From Actinostola sp. cb2023 (taxonomy: Eukaryota > Cnidaria > Anthozoa > Actiniaria > Actinostolidae), in assembly GCA_033675265.1 (NCBI GenBank), contig JAUJYZ010000573.1:42194-106193 (forward strand): a DNA stretch of 64,000 nt, read 5' to 3'. Below the pieces are notes generated by a model. That model was not told where the DNA came from. It saw only the letters and a program-made list of their open reading frames with translations, and searched no databases. A program made the translations under genes and the position numbers. Shown in pieces: positions 19,598-31,052 of the stretch. Positions within the stretch are counted from its first letter, which is position 1. Each line of letters starts with the position of its first letter.

Positions 19598-21430
19598 TAT
19601 ACTACACAAGTGAATATCCAGCCAAATATACTGATAATATTTATTTTCAAGAAGAAAGAGACACGCTCGCGAAGCCATTTTGTTTTGCTCGGAGGTGAAT
19701 AGCCAAGGATATTCCGAGATTGAGTAGCCAATCAGAGCGCGCGAAAAGTACTATTCACTTGTGTGGTATATACTAATTAAAATTAGTTTTATTCGTTCAT
19801 ACACTTTATCAAACGCCAAGGATGGTCGTTTAGGAGACGTTCCACATTAGTTTATCATGGTACAAGTGAATATGCGCGCGTTTGTCATTGATTTCTCCCT
19901 CTTACTGAGGGTGATGTCCGTACGTGCACTCAGAGTCATCTAGCTAGGAAATCTTGTCATTTGTTGTTAGCTGTCAGTACGCCTTTACACCTGTTCATTC
20001 ATGTCAGTATATCTAGCTGTGTGGTGGTCACTCAAGTGAATATGCGCTTAATTTGTTATTGATTTCATGTGTGATAAACAATTAAACACAGCGGTAATCA
20101 TGTAAACGACAAATCTCTGAAATAACGATTAGTGATGACTAGATGAGCTTAAAAAAGCTTAATAAAAAGCACAATAATAGCAATATAGCCACAGACAGTC
20201 TATACTAACCAATCTAATTCTTCCAATAAACTATTTATCTCAGTTCAATTTAATCAGGTCACTTAGTTTATTTTTAACATAAACAAAACTAATATTGTAT
20301 CTTTTTCTGACTGTTATATATCCAAAAACATGCTCGACATTCTACCCACAATGCCATCAAGCTAAGACAATGTATATTCTATTGTTACTTTCAACGAACA
20401 GCTTATTCTCGTTAAATACCAAAGGAAACCTGCTAGGTACCAGAAGGTCAACATTCCACCCGTCGTCAAAGAATAACGTTAATATTAGCGTCAAATTAAA
20501 TAGGTTTGAACAAACAACTCCTCTAATAGACGGAAAATTACTCTTTTGCCTTTGTGAGGGTATTAAAGAGCTTGCCTGGACCTAGAGTCCTTAGCTTTCT
20601 CTTCCCTGTAAAGCTGTCATATAAAACAATAAAAAATGCATGTTGTTTTTGAAGTGTTCTCGCTTGTTGGGTCATTATTTGAGAAATAAATCTATACTTT
20701 CCGACAGCATGAGCGGTAGTCATCTTCACCAAGAGTCTCTCTATTGACTCTGAAGATGACGACCCCAGCACCATCAACGGTAATAACCTTATCCAAGACT
20801 ATACTGTATTTACCCGCAAGGTTTTATCCAATCTACATGGATCACTTCTTAGTTCCCGAACCATGTTCTATGTATTTCCTTGCTTGTTATCGATTCGTAA
20901 TCAATACACTTGCCTAAGGTTTGCTTTAGTCATATTCGCCACTGCAAGACTTTGCTAAGGCCCTAGTTTCGTATCGTTTAATTTGTATACAAATCTCAAA
21001 CTAAACAGTTTAGGATGTGAAATGAAGTGTGTAATTTAGATAATAAGTAAAGGACTTCACATGAACATAACAACACAAATACCTACACAAACCTTCATAG
21101 CTTTTCAAATCTTTGAGCCTCGGGGTCAGAATATTTCATTGACGGTCAAAAGTCACAAAACTTGACCCAGAAATCAGAAGATACTGTACCAGTTGTAGTG
21201 ACAATAGAGCTTATTATCCAGTCGACGCATGCATTGACACAAAGAATAATACTTTACCAGAATCAACCTGTCAAACGTAACGCCTTTGGGATGACTAGTA
21301 ATTGTTAGTTATTATTTACAACTTGATATCACAATATTAGATCAACCGACCTACCGACACAGTAAGACCGGTAAATCAAGTGAAGTTCTGCCAGAAGTTT
21401 TTTTTAGTCAAATACTTAACGAAAGTAATA
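19598..21430. other. Arm sequence without a supported gene
   Basis: Only short ORFs are present. One around 20538-20777 (minus) includes the motif CTCTGAAGATGACGACCCCA. I see no domain and do not call it. The sequence is mirrored at about 59548-61377. Confidence 0.45.
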
Positions 21431-21877
21431 CAGTCAACTCTCTCGTAAGCGGACACCCTCGGGAATTGAAAAAAGTGTCCGTTAGTAGAGCTGTCCGCTT
21501 ATAAATCGGTAGAGAAAAATAGCAACTGAACCGTACACCTTGCTTCCCCGCGGACAAATGGAGATTTGACAAAACCGATCCCCACTGTTCTGTTGCTCTG
21601 TAAAAGGTCATATTTTTGTTGATTTATTGCAAATTAAAGACAAATTCCATTGCCGAAAGTCCATTATTATATGGTGTGTCCGCTTACGAGAGAGCGTAAA
21701 CAAAAGAAAAATCCAATTTTCATTTTCAAAAGTGTCCGCGTCCGCTTACGAGAGAGTGTCCGCTTACGGGAATGTGTAAATACAGAGTTTGACTGTAAGG
21801 TAAAACGGGGATTTGAAAAGGTGTCCGTAAGTAGAGCTGTCCGCTTACGAGAGTGTCCGTTAGCGGAGAGTTGACTG
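21431..21877. mobile_element. Tc1/mariner (pogo-like) MITE with TA target sites, left-arm copy
   Basis: The termini CAGTCAACTCTCTCGTAAGC and GTTAGCGGAGAGTTGACTG are inverted and flanked by TA on both sides. Internal GTGTCCGCTTACGAGAG motifs recur in both orientations. It is 447 bp and non-coding. The CAGTC-type ends with a TA target fit the Tc1/mariner group, an inference from ends only. The mirrored copy at 59101-59547 has the same length. Confidence 0.75.
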
Positions 21878-21990
21878 TATAAATATTTGGAATATTCCGG
21901 AAATATTTTTTCATTTGAATTGAAGGTTTCGTCACGATGTCTAGCTTTGCTACAGTTACCATGGGAATTGATGCGAGTCGCCAGGCGAGC

Positions 21991-22105
21991 GTAGCCTCCT
22001 AATTAAAGCAGACGCGTGTCCAGGCTTCCGTTTTACTACGCCGGCTGCTTAGTGGCCGGCGTAGTAAAACGGAAGCCTGGACACGCGTCTACTTTAGGAG
22101 GCTAC
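21991..22105. repeat. 115-bp fold-back palindrome, left-arm copy
   Basis: GTAGCCTCCTAATTAAAGCA, ACGCGTGTCCAGGCTTCCG and TTTTACTACGCCGGC are followed by their reverse complement, ending GGAGGCTAC, with a short TGCTTAGT loop. A 4-bp length difference between arms (AATTAAAGC against AAAGT) is the only clear asymmetry. The mirrored copy is at 58873-58987. Confidence 0.92.
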
Positions 22106-22481
22106 AGGCGAGCATCAACACTCGAGTTTTGGATTTCGATGGAGATGATTTGTGATGTCATGGATATGTATTTTCTGTGTACGGGTTACCTGTGTGTGTG
22201 TTGTTCGCGTGGTTCCAGTCTGCCCGATGCCAAAAAAGATCTCGATTTTGATCGGCCTGTGGGATTCCAAGTCATAATCTGCAGTCCGTGTCTTAGTTTT
22301 TTTTCTAATGAACGCCGCAGATGCTAAAGTTGCGCAATATTTCCCAGTGCACTTTGCGTGCCGGAGATTCGATTGGTTCGCATGTTTATAAGGTACGCCT
22401 CGTGATTCCACTGCAATTTTGACGACTCGATGACGCAAACCGTGTCTATCAGTGGACACACCACGACAAACTATCGGTTAT

Positions 22482-25400
22482 TAATATATCCGAGCTTTCG
22501 GGGCCAGTGAGAACAACTGGACGAAACGAAGATGGACGGAGACTGTGGCAGAACCATTCCTTATAATTATTTTCCTCTTTTACGGCATTAGTGTGAATTA
22601 TTAGAATTAGCGCGCGCTCTCAAAGTGTTCAACGGTAAAAAGAATGCTATCACTTTACTCTGCGCGTGCAAAGCAACGCGTTTGTCATTTGTCAGTGTTT
22701 TCTATGCTAACTGAAAGTTCGTTAGAACACAGGCAGCCCAACCATTCCTTTTGAGGCTACTAAATAATTCAATAAAATGATATTTGCGTCTTTTTTTGAT
22801 GGGTTTCCTGTGGTAGAGCGCGCGCGCGCACACAATACGTAAGGTTGAGTTCCCTGTGCATAAACATGTATTATGTTGGGCTTCTTGTGTGCGTCCTGCG
22901 GGACGCGCCCGCAGCAATGTGTATATTGAAACAAGGTGTGAAACTGATGGCGTATCATGGACCGATGTGCGCCGCATGTATGTGGTGCAAATTTTCCGTG
23001 AAACATTCGGATTTTACTTTCCGAAGCCGCCGTACACACAGGCCCGTGGGGGGTACCCATGGTAAAGTAGCTGAAGCTTTTCAAAATGGTGGGACATCTG
23101 AGAAGTTCGTATAAACAAAGACAATTTTTTTCGGTGTAAACGTTTGGATTATATTCCTTATCCATGGTAAGTTTAGAAGTTCACAATTCTTGTCAACTTT
23201 AAGTAACTTTAGAAGGAATTGGACGATTTCAAAGTAGTCCTTTTACGGGCATTTTGAATGGTGGAGAATTGGATGTTGGACTCGACTTTACTTTTTGTTG
23301 AAAAGTAAAGCTCAACTAAAAGTAAATTTTTGTCAAGGTAATAACGTAGCATTTGCTCTAAATGTTCTCTAATAAAAGGACTTGCCTATACCGAGGGCAG
23401 AAGGGCTGCTTAATAATCCTCAGCAAATTATTTTTGATGAGTTATGATTGAGCTATTTGACTTGTGTAGTTGTCAATGTCAGTGATCAAAATGCACTAAT
23501 TCTCAACCAACTGATGGTACTCAGGTGTATTTTAAAGGCTTGGCTCAGAGACTAATTAGCATAAAATCACAATTATTGAAATCTTGAGTCAGGAATTAAA
23601 CCTACCAAACTGAAACTTCGCCAGTAGCTGTAGTTAGTTGAATCAAATAATATTATATGGTAACTACTGGACATGCCGTATCACGTGACAAACCACGTGG
23701 TCACAAATGTACGAAAGATTCAACAAAAAATGGGGTGTACAGAGACTTTTCTTAGAATAATAAAATAGATATTAAATAAGGACAATTGTATAGCTCTTTC
23801 CAAAATAGCCTTTTCTCGTTGTCCATCATTGTTAGTTATGGAGATAATTGACAAAACAGGTCACGTGACCAAGCTGAAAATTATATATTCTCATTTTTCT
23901 CTTTACCGTTTAGCTGGGGACAACCATCAAAGGCTAACTTAGGAATACCTCTTCAAACATCATCAAATGACACCTATATTATTATTCTAAGAAAAGTCTC
24001 TGTACTCCCCATTTTCAATTTTCTCATTTTAAGGTCACGTGACCCCTAGAAATTAACATAATTGCACTTAAAATATTACAAAACCTAAATGCCTCCTAAG
24101 GACCAAACACCATAATCATGTGTTATAAATCGATAGAGTTATTGTAAAAAATGTGATTTTACGTGTTGCTCTAAAAAGCCAAGCCTTAATATACCTGAGT
24201 ACTTCACCTCTATTGTTAAAAACATTTTTACTGTCTTATCTAGTAAATGTTTGACGTATATTTTGTACTTTCTTACAGTTGTTCTTAAAACACAAGGGAA
24301 CGCCAACACAGCATAAACCATCTAAGGCAAAAATATAGACGAACTGACATTGAAGAAGACATGAATGGCGATGGACTCGTGAAGTCATATGAACTAAAAT
24401 ATTAACAGTTATACATTATTGTCATTGAAATAACACAACTTATTTAGCAAATGACTATCACTGAGAGAAACAAAGAGTAATTAAATACGGTTTTCGTAAG
24501 AATGTAACATGGTATCGCTTCCAAGTTCTTACAAATTGTTCATATTACGAACTCCGCGTAGAACACAAAAGAGCTTACAATAAAACTCGTGAGAACGTGC
24601 ACGTGCTAAATAATCTAAAATATAATACTTGTACTGTGTCGATTGTGGTATTACTGATCAATATAGTGAATAAATTGCACAGAAAGAACGGCAAAACAGT
24701 GTGTAAAAAGCTAGTAAACTTATTTTAACTGATTGTTGAAATAAATACGTATGGTTGTCATTTTGTTTACAAGCACTGATAGCAAAAATGTGTTGTGCAG
24801 TACTAAATATTGAGACTATTCAGCATTAAAAAAACACACATGCAATGCCTCAATTTTGAAGCATTTTAATTGATTAAAATCAAAACACAAAACAAATACT
24901 TTATAAAATCCAAAAGAGAAAACAAATAAAGTATATTGTAGATGCTTTGGTTTATGTTTACTGAAAATAAATACTAAAACTTGCCAAAAAGAGCACAGTT
25001 CAGATTTGACGAGCGGTTGTCGATGTCATCTCGAAGGTAAAATCCGAATGTTTCACGGAAAATTTGCACCACATACATGCGGCGCACATCCGGCCATGAG
25101 GCGCAAAATGTCAAAATTAAAGTTTCTCAGCGTACGGTGAAATTAGACGGCTGAAACTTATGAAGTGTTTAGAGAATACGGTAAAGTTTAGTTATTCGAA
25201 GAAAAATTGAATTTTCACGTCATATTGACAAAGATTAGGGGCAAAAACGTATTTGTCACATGACCGAGTTTCATACCTTGTTTCAATATACATACACATG
25301 TACTGCGGGACGCGCGGGATGCGCACAGGGAGCCCAATATTATACGGTACTCAACACAGGGAACCCAACATATCTACGCATTATATATATATTGCGCGCG

Positions 25401-25732
25401 TGCTCTACCACAGGAAACCCATCAAAAAAAAGACGCAAATATCATTTTATTGAATTGCTTGCTTTCAATCAGCTGTTAAAACTCCTTGAATCTCATTATT
25501 TGCTTCAAATGACGGGCAAACACTGCCCTCCATGTGCTATCAAGCAGAGAGTATTCTTTTGAAAAGGTGCAATTCAGCTGATAAAAATTCCTCACGAGAC
25601 CGGAAGTGACGTCTAATGAAAACCAGCAATTAGTTAGTAGCCTCAAAAGGAATGGCCAGTTGGGCTGCCTGTGGTTAGAATTGCCTTCATTCCCTGATGA
25701 TGGGCCAGGGGCACGAAAGCTCGGATATATTA
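22482..25732. mobile_element. 3.25-kb composite element with long imperfect inverted ends, left-arm copy
   Basis: It begins TAATATATCCGAGCTTTCG and ends CGAAAGCTCGGATATATTA. Blocks near the left end (22700-23030, with GGGTTTCCTGTGGTAGAGC and GATGTGCGCCGCATGTATGT) recur in reverse complement at about 25040-25690. The middle holds a separate inverted-repeat element (23518-24202). No transposase or reverse transcriptase was found, so it is a large fold-back or an insertion-scarred non-autonomous element. The mirrored copy at 55206-58497 carries 43 bp extra near its outer end. Confidence 0.7.
23518..24202. mobile_element. 685-bp inverted-repeat element nested in the 3.25-kb element, left-arm copy
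   Basis: The ends GTACTCAGGTGTATTTTAAA (then GGCTTGGCT) and AGCCAAGCCTTAATATACCT (then GAGTAC) are inverted. Inside, TGTACAGAGACTTTTCTTAG and its reverse complement lie near 23735 and 23985. GTCACGTGAC sites recur. It is non-coding. The mirrored copy is at about 56734-57418. Confidence 0.75.
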
Positions 25733-25877
25733 AATCCTTAACGTAGAAGAAACATATCTTTATTATAACATGGCACCTACGTACAACAACATATTGTATC
25801 GGTTATTTGTTAATTTTTTATGTTCAGAGGGTGACACGTAACAGTTCTTAATGACAAATCTATGGCCCTCTATCTAT

Positions 25878-26191
25878 CAGCGCTCTTGTGTGCTCAGTCA
25901 CACGTCCAGTTCCACAATGACGTACTTCGGCAGTCGATCACCATGTATTCCAGGTCGGTACTTGAATTTACAATGTGCGATTTGTTTGATTCAGTAGTGG
26001 CCACAATGGGCGATTGATTGGGCGAAGACCAACGAGCTCGATCAAGTATAAATAGGTCAGCGACAACGTCTCTGTATCTGTATCTGTATCTGGGATGATT
26101 TTTCATTCATAGGAATTCAAGTACATGGTGTCTCCCTTGATCAAGAACTGATCGACTGTAGAAGTACGCCACTGAGCACACAAGAGCGCTG
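25878..26191. mobile_element. 314-bp MITE, left-arm copy
   Basis: The termini CAGCGCTCTTGTGTGCTCAGT and ACTGAGCACACAAGAGCGCTG are perfect inverted repeats, and CGATC/GATCG-type motifs continue inward. Short ORFs inside are not credible genes. The mirrored copy is at 54748-55061. Confidence 0.88.
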
Positions 26192-26407
26192 AAAAACCTC
26201 ACAAAAAACAATGTCTTCTTCTTCAGTTGTCGACTGTGGAAATTCTGTTTTAAATGATGCAGAGAATAAACATATAAATAAGGCTAAAACTACTTCTGTG
26301 TGAAGATACAAATAAGGTTTTAGGTTTCACATTTAATCTATCAAAATCAAAATGTACGCTATTAGAACGTCTACCGTAATGCATGATTATTCGATTCGTT
26401 TGGGAGT

Positions 26408-26749
26408 CGAGGAGGCGCTTATTAGAGAGGAGGCGCTTATTAGAGAGGAGGCGCTTATTAGGGAGGAGGCGCTTATTAGAGAGGAGGCGCTTATTAGAGA
26501 GGAGGCGCTTATTAGAGAGGGGGCGCTTATTAGAGAGGAGGCGCTTATTAGAGAGGAGGCGCTTATTAGAGAGTGGGCGCTTATTAGGGAGGAGGCGCTT
26601 ATTAGAGAGTGGGCGCTTATTAGGGAGGAGGCGCTTATTAGAGAGGAGGCGCTTATTAGAGAGGAGGCGCTTATTAGGGAGGAGGCGCTTATTAGGGAGG
26701 GGGCGCTTATTAGAGAGGAGTCGCTTATTAGGGAGGGGGCGCTTATTTA
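26408..26749. repeat. 18-bp minisatellite, about 19 units, left-arm copy
   Basis: The unit GAGGCGCTTATTAGAGAG repeats with A/G variants (AGGGAG) and GGGGGC or GTGGGC forms. Because 18 is divisible by 3, long Leu/Ile/Arg/Glu-type frames stay open on both strands. These are repeat artefacts. The mirrored copy is at about 54190-54530. Confidence 0.95.
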
Positions 26750-27214
26750 ATTTTTCGGAAAATACCAAAATATGAGTCGATATAACTTAACTTTATTAAC
26801 GAAAACAGGAAGAGTAACAAACACTGATAAGGCGAAAAAACGGCTTTGTACATTCATGGAGGTGGATCGTCCTTGCATCTTTTCAAACTAGAACGACCAG
26901 CTAATTAGGCCTAGTTCAAACGCCGTACTTTCCAAGAGCCGTTGTTAATTACTTCAAAACAAGCCGCCTTGTTTATTATCTATTGTTTTAAATGAGAACG
27001 GCCCATGATTAGCACGACGTCTGCATGATCTAGGCCTTAGCCATCGCACAAAAAATTGAATGAGAGATACGCAGATTGAAAGAAATTTGTTCTCACATGG
27101 AAATAGAAGATCGACGAAGCGCTAAGAAGGAAACCCCGCTTCCCTGTAATGTGGTTCTATTATTGAGTAATCATCATCATCATCATAATAATAATAAATT
27201 GGTTCTTATATATA
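26750..27214. other. Arm sequence without a supported gene; (TAA)n at 27185-27235
   Basis: Simple ATC and TAA repeats precede the SINE tail. No exon is supported. Confidence 0.5.
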
Positions 27215-27758
27215 ATAATAATAATAATAATAATATTTTATTTATATATCGCACTCTCCAGAAATGCCCAAGTGCGCTTTACATATATACAATTCAAAAA
27301 AATTATAGCGCATTTCACATTGTCTCAATGCGCTTTACAACCGATGGAGGACTTTTTCGGGCTGCATTGCATATGAAGGCGCCTACGGCAGCCGAGCAGC
27401 TAGCGCTTACAATCATGAGGAGTTAGTATGTTAGTGTGTTATGTCTCCAATTTGAAGTAGGCTGTTGAACCGGGTAACAATCCCCTACTCTTACGAAGAG
27501 TTCAACAGGTTCTTTAATGTCGCCCGTGAACGGGTTAGATTAGGATCGGGAGACAGGACCTCAGGTTTAACGTCCTCATCCTAGAAGACGTGAAGGTTTA
27601 ACCATTTGCAGAGATTTAATTACAAAGGAAGCACCTTCTCCTCAAATATTGTAAGATCCTGAGTAATGGTCCGGCCGTGACTCAGTTGAACCACGAAAAA
27701 TAAATCAAGTGTTATTAATAGACCGGTACTCAACCAACTGAGCCAACCGGACGGCGGT
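27215..27758 (-). mobile_element. tRNA-derived SINE with (ATT)n tail, left-arm copy
   Basis: On the minus strand the head has GGTTGGCTCAGTTGGTTGAG (A-box-like) and GTGGTTCAACTGAGTC (weak B-box-like). A body follows with AGGATGAGGACGTTAAACCT and TAGGGGATTGTTACCCGG. The 3' end GTGCGATATATAAATAAA runs into an ATT microsatellite. This is the usual head-body-simple-tail layout of a SINE. The mirrored copy is on the plus strand at about 53178-53721. Confidence 0.7.
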
Positions 27759-28387
27759 TGAAAAAAACAGTGAATTTTGTCGAGAATACGGACCGAGGAA
27801 GCGTTCGGACAGCTCGAAGTTGCGTCACTTGTGTAAATTTACCTACACGATGGACGTGAAACCCACCACCAGGAAATGTCAAATAACTCGCTTAAAACAC
27901 TTCGTACGATGAAACGACACACATAGCTGAAAAGAAGGATGAATAAAGTTTGTTTTGACACTTTATTGGAAATTAAAACCTCCTGAAATCCCTTCAGTAA
28001 CATAGAAACGGCAAATTCACATGGTCTCACCACAGGAACCCCAACCAACCAACACAGGAACTCCACCTCGAGCTTGGTAAGTCTGTGGTCAAATTAGAAG
28101 AGAAAATCTACTGGTACATGTAACTTGATGTACAAGTTACGCATGCATGCTCTACTGATCGAGTCACGCAACGAGTGACCTAACACTGTTTAGTCACGCT
28201 GCGATGTCTATATTAATAGTGGTCAGCACTATTTTCTGCACTATTTTCTGAAATAGTTCCCTAAAATCTAACGACTGACCCATTCTGAGCGTGGAAATCC
28301 TGTTTTAAATTGTGCAAAAGTAATAAGCTTTTAGGTTTCACATTTAAAGTCTATCAAAACATATTTCACGCTAGTAGAGCGTCTAGT
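27759..28387. other. Arm sequence, no gene supported
   Basis: A 75-codon minus-strand ORF at 27839-28066 is identical in both arms. It shows no domain and only a vague hydrophobic stretch, so I do not call it. The dispersed repeat with GAGTCACGCAACGAGTGACC is at about 28165. Confidence 0.45.
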
Positions 28388-28566
28388 TACACCTGTTTCA
28401 AAAAAACGTTGTCCATTTACAAAATACAAAATAGTAATTAGTAAAAAGCAATTAATTAGAGAAACAAAAGAAATGTACTCAAGCTGAACTCTGGCTCATT
28501 GTTTCTCTAAATCCTTTTTACTATTTTGTATTTTGTAAATGGACAACGTTTTTGAAAACAGGTGTA
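28388..28566. mobile_element. 179-bp MITE, left-arm copy
   Basis: TACACCTGTTTCAAAAAAACG, then TTGTCCATTTACAAAATAC, at the left is inverted at the right, ending CAGGTGTA. It is a non-coding fold-back. The mirrored copy is at about 52373-52550. Confidence 0.88.
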
Positions 28567-28889
28567 TGTTGAAAATGTTGATTTGGTCATACAATTTTAG
28601 CATTAATGAAATAACGAGAAGATATCTCATTTTTACTGAATATTTCGGTCATGATCTAGTGACCATCATCTGCATGATACATATGTTAACATAATATAAT
28701 GAAAGAACCGAAATTTGTCGTTTTATTGTGTTGAACAATAAGTTTTCAAAGCCAAAATTTCAAAAACAATACATTTTGAACGTCCGTTACGATCAATGTT
28801 TGGACATTTTGTCGATTTCCTTAAAATTTAGCTCGAAGACCTACTAACCACAACATACATGTATACCAAAGAAAGTTCTCATTTTTGAC
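28567..28889. other. Junction between MITE and satellite array, left arm
   Basis: No gene is seen. The sequence is mirrored at about 52046-52372, where the right arm has 9 extra bases (CAC-type triplets) near 52083. Confidence 0.5.
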
Positions 28890-30890
28890 ACAACGGACCG
28901 CGGTGCCACTGTGTTTAATACTACTATCACCCCTCCCCGTACTATATCACTGCATCACAACGGACCGTGGTTTCACTGTGTTTAATACTCCTATCACCCC
29001 TCCCCGTACTATATCACTGCATCACAACGGATCGTGGTTTCACTGTGTTTAATACTCCTATCACCCCTCCCCGTACTATATCACTGCATCATAACGGACC
29101 GTGGTTTCACTGTGTTTAATACTCCTATCGCCCCTCCCCGTACTATATCACTGCAGTACAACGGACCGTGGTTTCACTGTGTTTAATACTCCTACCACCA
29201 CTCCCTGTACTATATCACTGCATCACAACGGACAGCGGGTTCACTGTGTTTAATACCCCTATCACCCCTCCCCGTACCATATCACTGCAACAACACGGAC
29301 CGCGGTTTCACTGCCGTTTAATATACTCCTATCACCCCTCCCCGTACTATATCACTGCAGTACAACGGCCCGTGGTTTCACTGTGTTTAATACTCCTATC
29401 GCCCCTCCCCGTACTATATCACTGCATCACAACGAACCGTGGTTTCAGTGTTTTTAATACACCTATCACCCCTCCCCGTACCATATCACTGCAACAACAC
29501 GGATCGCGGTTTCACTGTGTTTAAAACTCCTACCACCCCTACCCGTTCTATATCACTGCATCACAACGGACCGCGGTTTCACTGTGTTTAATACTCCTAC
29601 CACCCCTCCCCGTACTATATCACTGCATTACAACGGACAGCGGTTTCACTGTGTTTAAAACTCCTACCACCACTCCCCGTACTATATCACTGCATCACAA
29701 CGGATCGCGGTGTCACTGTGTTTAATACTACTATCACCCCTCCCCGTACTATATCACTGCATCACAACGGACCGCGGTTTCACTGTGTTTAATACTCCTA
29801 TCACCCCTCCCCCTACTATATCACTGCAGCACAACGGACCGCGGTTTCACTGTGTTTAATATTCCTATCACCCCTCCCCGTACTATATCACTGCATCACA
29901 ACGGACCGCGGTTTCACTGTGTTTTAATACTCCTATCACCCCTCCCCGTACTATATCACTGCATCACAACGGACAGCGGGTTCACTGTGTTTAATACTCC
30001 TACCACCACTCCCTGTACTATATCACTGCATCACAACGGACAGCGGGTTCACTGTGTTTAATACCCCTATCACCCCTCCCCGTACCATATCACTGCAACA
30101 ACACGGACCGCGGTTTCACTGCCGTTTAATACTCCTATCACCCCTCCCCGTACTATATCACTGCAGTACAACGGACGGTGGTTTCACTGTGTTTAATACT
30201 CCTATCGCCCCTCCCCGTACTATATCACTGCATCACAACGAACCGTGGTTTCAGTGTTTTTAATACACCTATCACCCCTCCCCGTACCATATCACTGCAA
30301 CAACACGGACCGCGGTTTCACTGTGTTTAAAACTCCTACCAACACTCCCCGTACTATATCACTGCATCACAACGGACCGCGGTGTCACTGTGTTTAATAC
30401 TCCTATCACCCCTCCCCGTACTATATCACTGCATCACAACGGACCGCGGTTTCACTGTGTTTAATACTCCTATCACCCCTCGCCCTACTATATCACTGCA
30501 GCACAACGGACCGCGGTTTCACTGTATTTAATATTCCTATCACCCCTCCCCGTACTATATCACTGCATCACAACGGACAGCGGGTTCACTGTGTTTAATA
30601 CTCCTATCACCCCTCCCCGTACCATATCACTGCAACAACACGGACCGCGGTTTCACTGTGTTTAAAACTCCTACCACCACTCCCCGTACTATATCACTGC
30701 ATCACAACGGACCGCGGTGTCACTGTGTTTAATACTCCTATCACCCCTCCCCGTACTATATCACTGCATCACAACGGACAGCGGTTTCACTGTGTTTAAT
30801 ACTCCTATCACCCCTCCCCCTACCATATCACTGCAGCACAACGGACCGCGGTTTCACTGTGTTTAATATTCCTATTACCCCTCACCGTAC

Positions 30891-31052
30891 TATAGCGTGG
30901 TTCACACGAGATCAACATAGAAATAAGCTTTCGCACATACGCATGCGCAGTAACGAGCTGCGAAATTGACACTTTGAAAATGGCGGCTTTTAACAGGCGA
31001 AGGACTCTTGAACTTTTATCGCTTTTACTGCGTTATCATATACCATACCAAT
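30891..31052 (+). promoter_or_regulatory. Promoter-like module 1 in satellite (left arm)
   Basis: This non-satellite segment starts TATAGCGTGGTTCACACGAG. It includes CATACGCATGCGCAGTAAC (NRF1-like) and GAAAATGGCGGCTTTTAAC (YY1-like AAAATGGCGGC, also a start codon), then re-enters the satellite after ACCATACCAATGCAGCAC. Motif identity is by eye. Confidence 0.5.

Noticed and set aside
20538..20777. 79-aa minus-strand ORF
   Set aside because: The mirror copy differs by homopolymer indels that change the frame, and there is no domain.
22722..23165. 147-aa minus-strand ORF (mirror 57770-58213)
   Set aside because: It crosses several blocks of the inverted-repeat element and ends in low-complexity GCGC; no domain is recognisable.
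25690..25732. Hammerhead-ribozyme-like core CTGATGA... CGAAA as in Penelope-like elements
   Set aside because: The segment between the two core boxes does not form a convincing stem II, and no matching strand for the outer stems was found. A covariance search with the hammerhead model would decide.
26250..26775. 172-aa and 130-132-aa ORFs with NKRLLP, LLERRR or LIREEA repeats (and mirrors at 54.2-54.7 kb)
   Set aside because: The 18-bp minisatellite is divisible by 3, so several frames stay open on both strands; there is no independent coding evidence.
27839..28066. 75-aa ORF identical in both arms (mirror 52870-53097)
   Set aside because: Identity follows from the inverted repeat and is not evidence of selection. 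It has no domain, a chance hydrophobic stretch and an acceptor-like tract in the middle.
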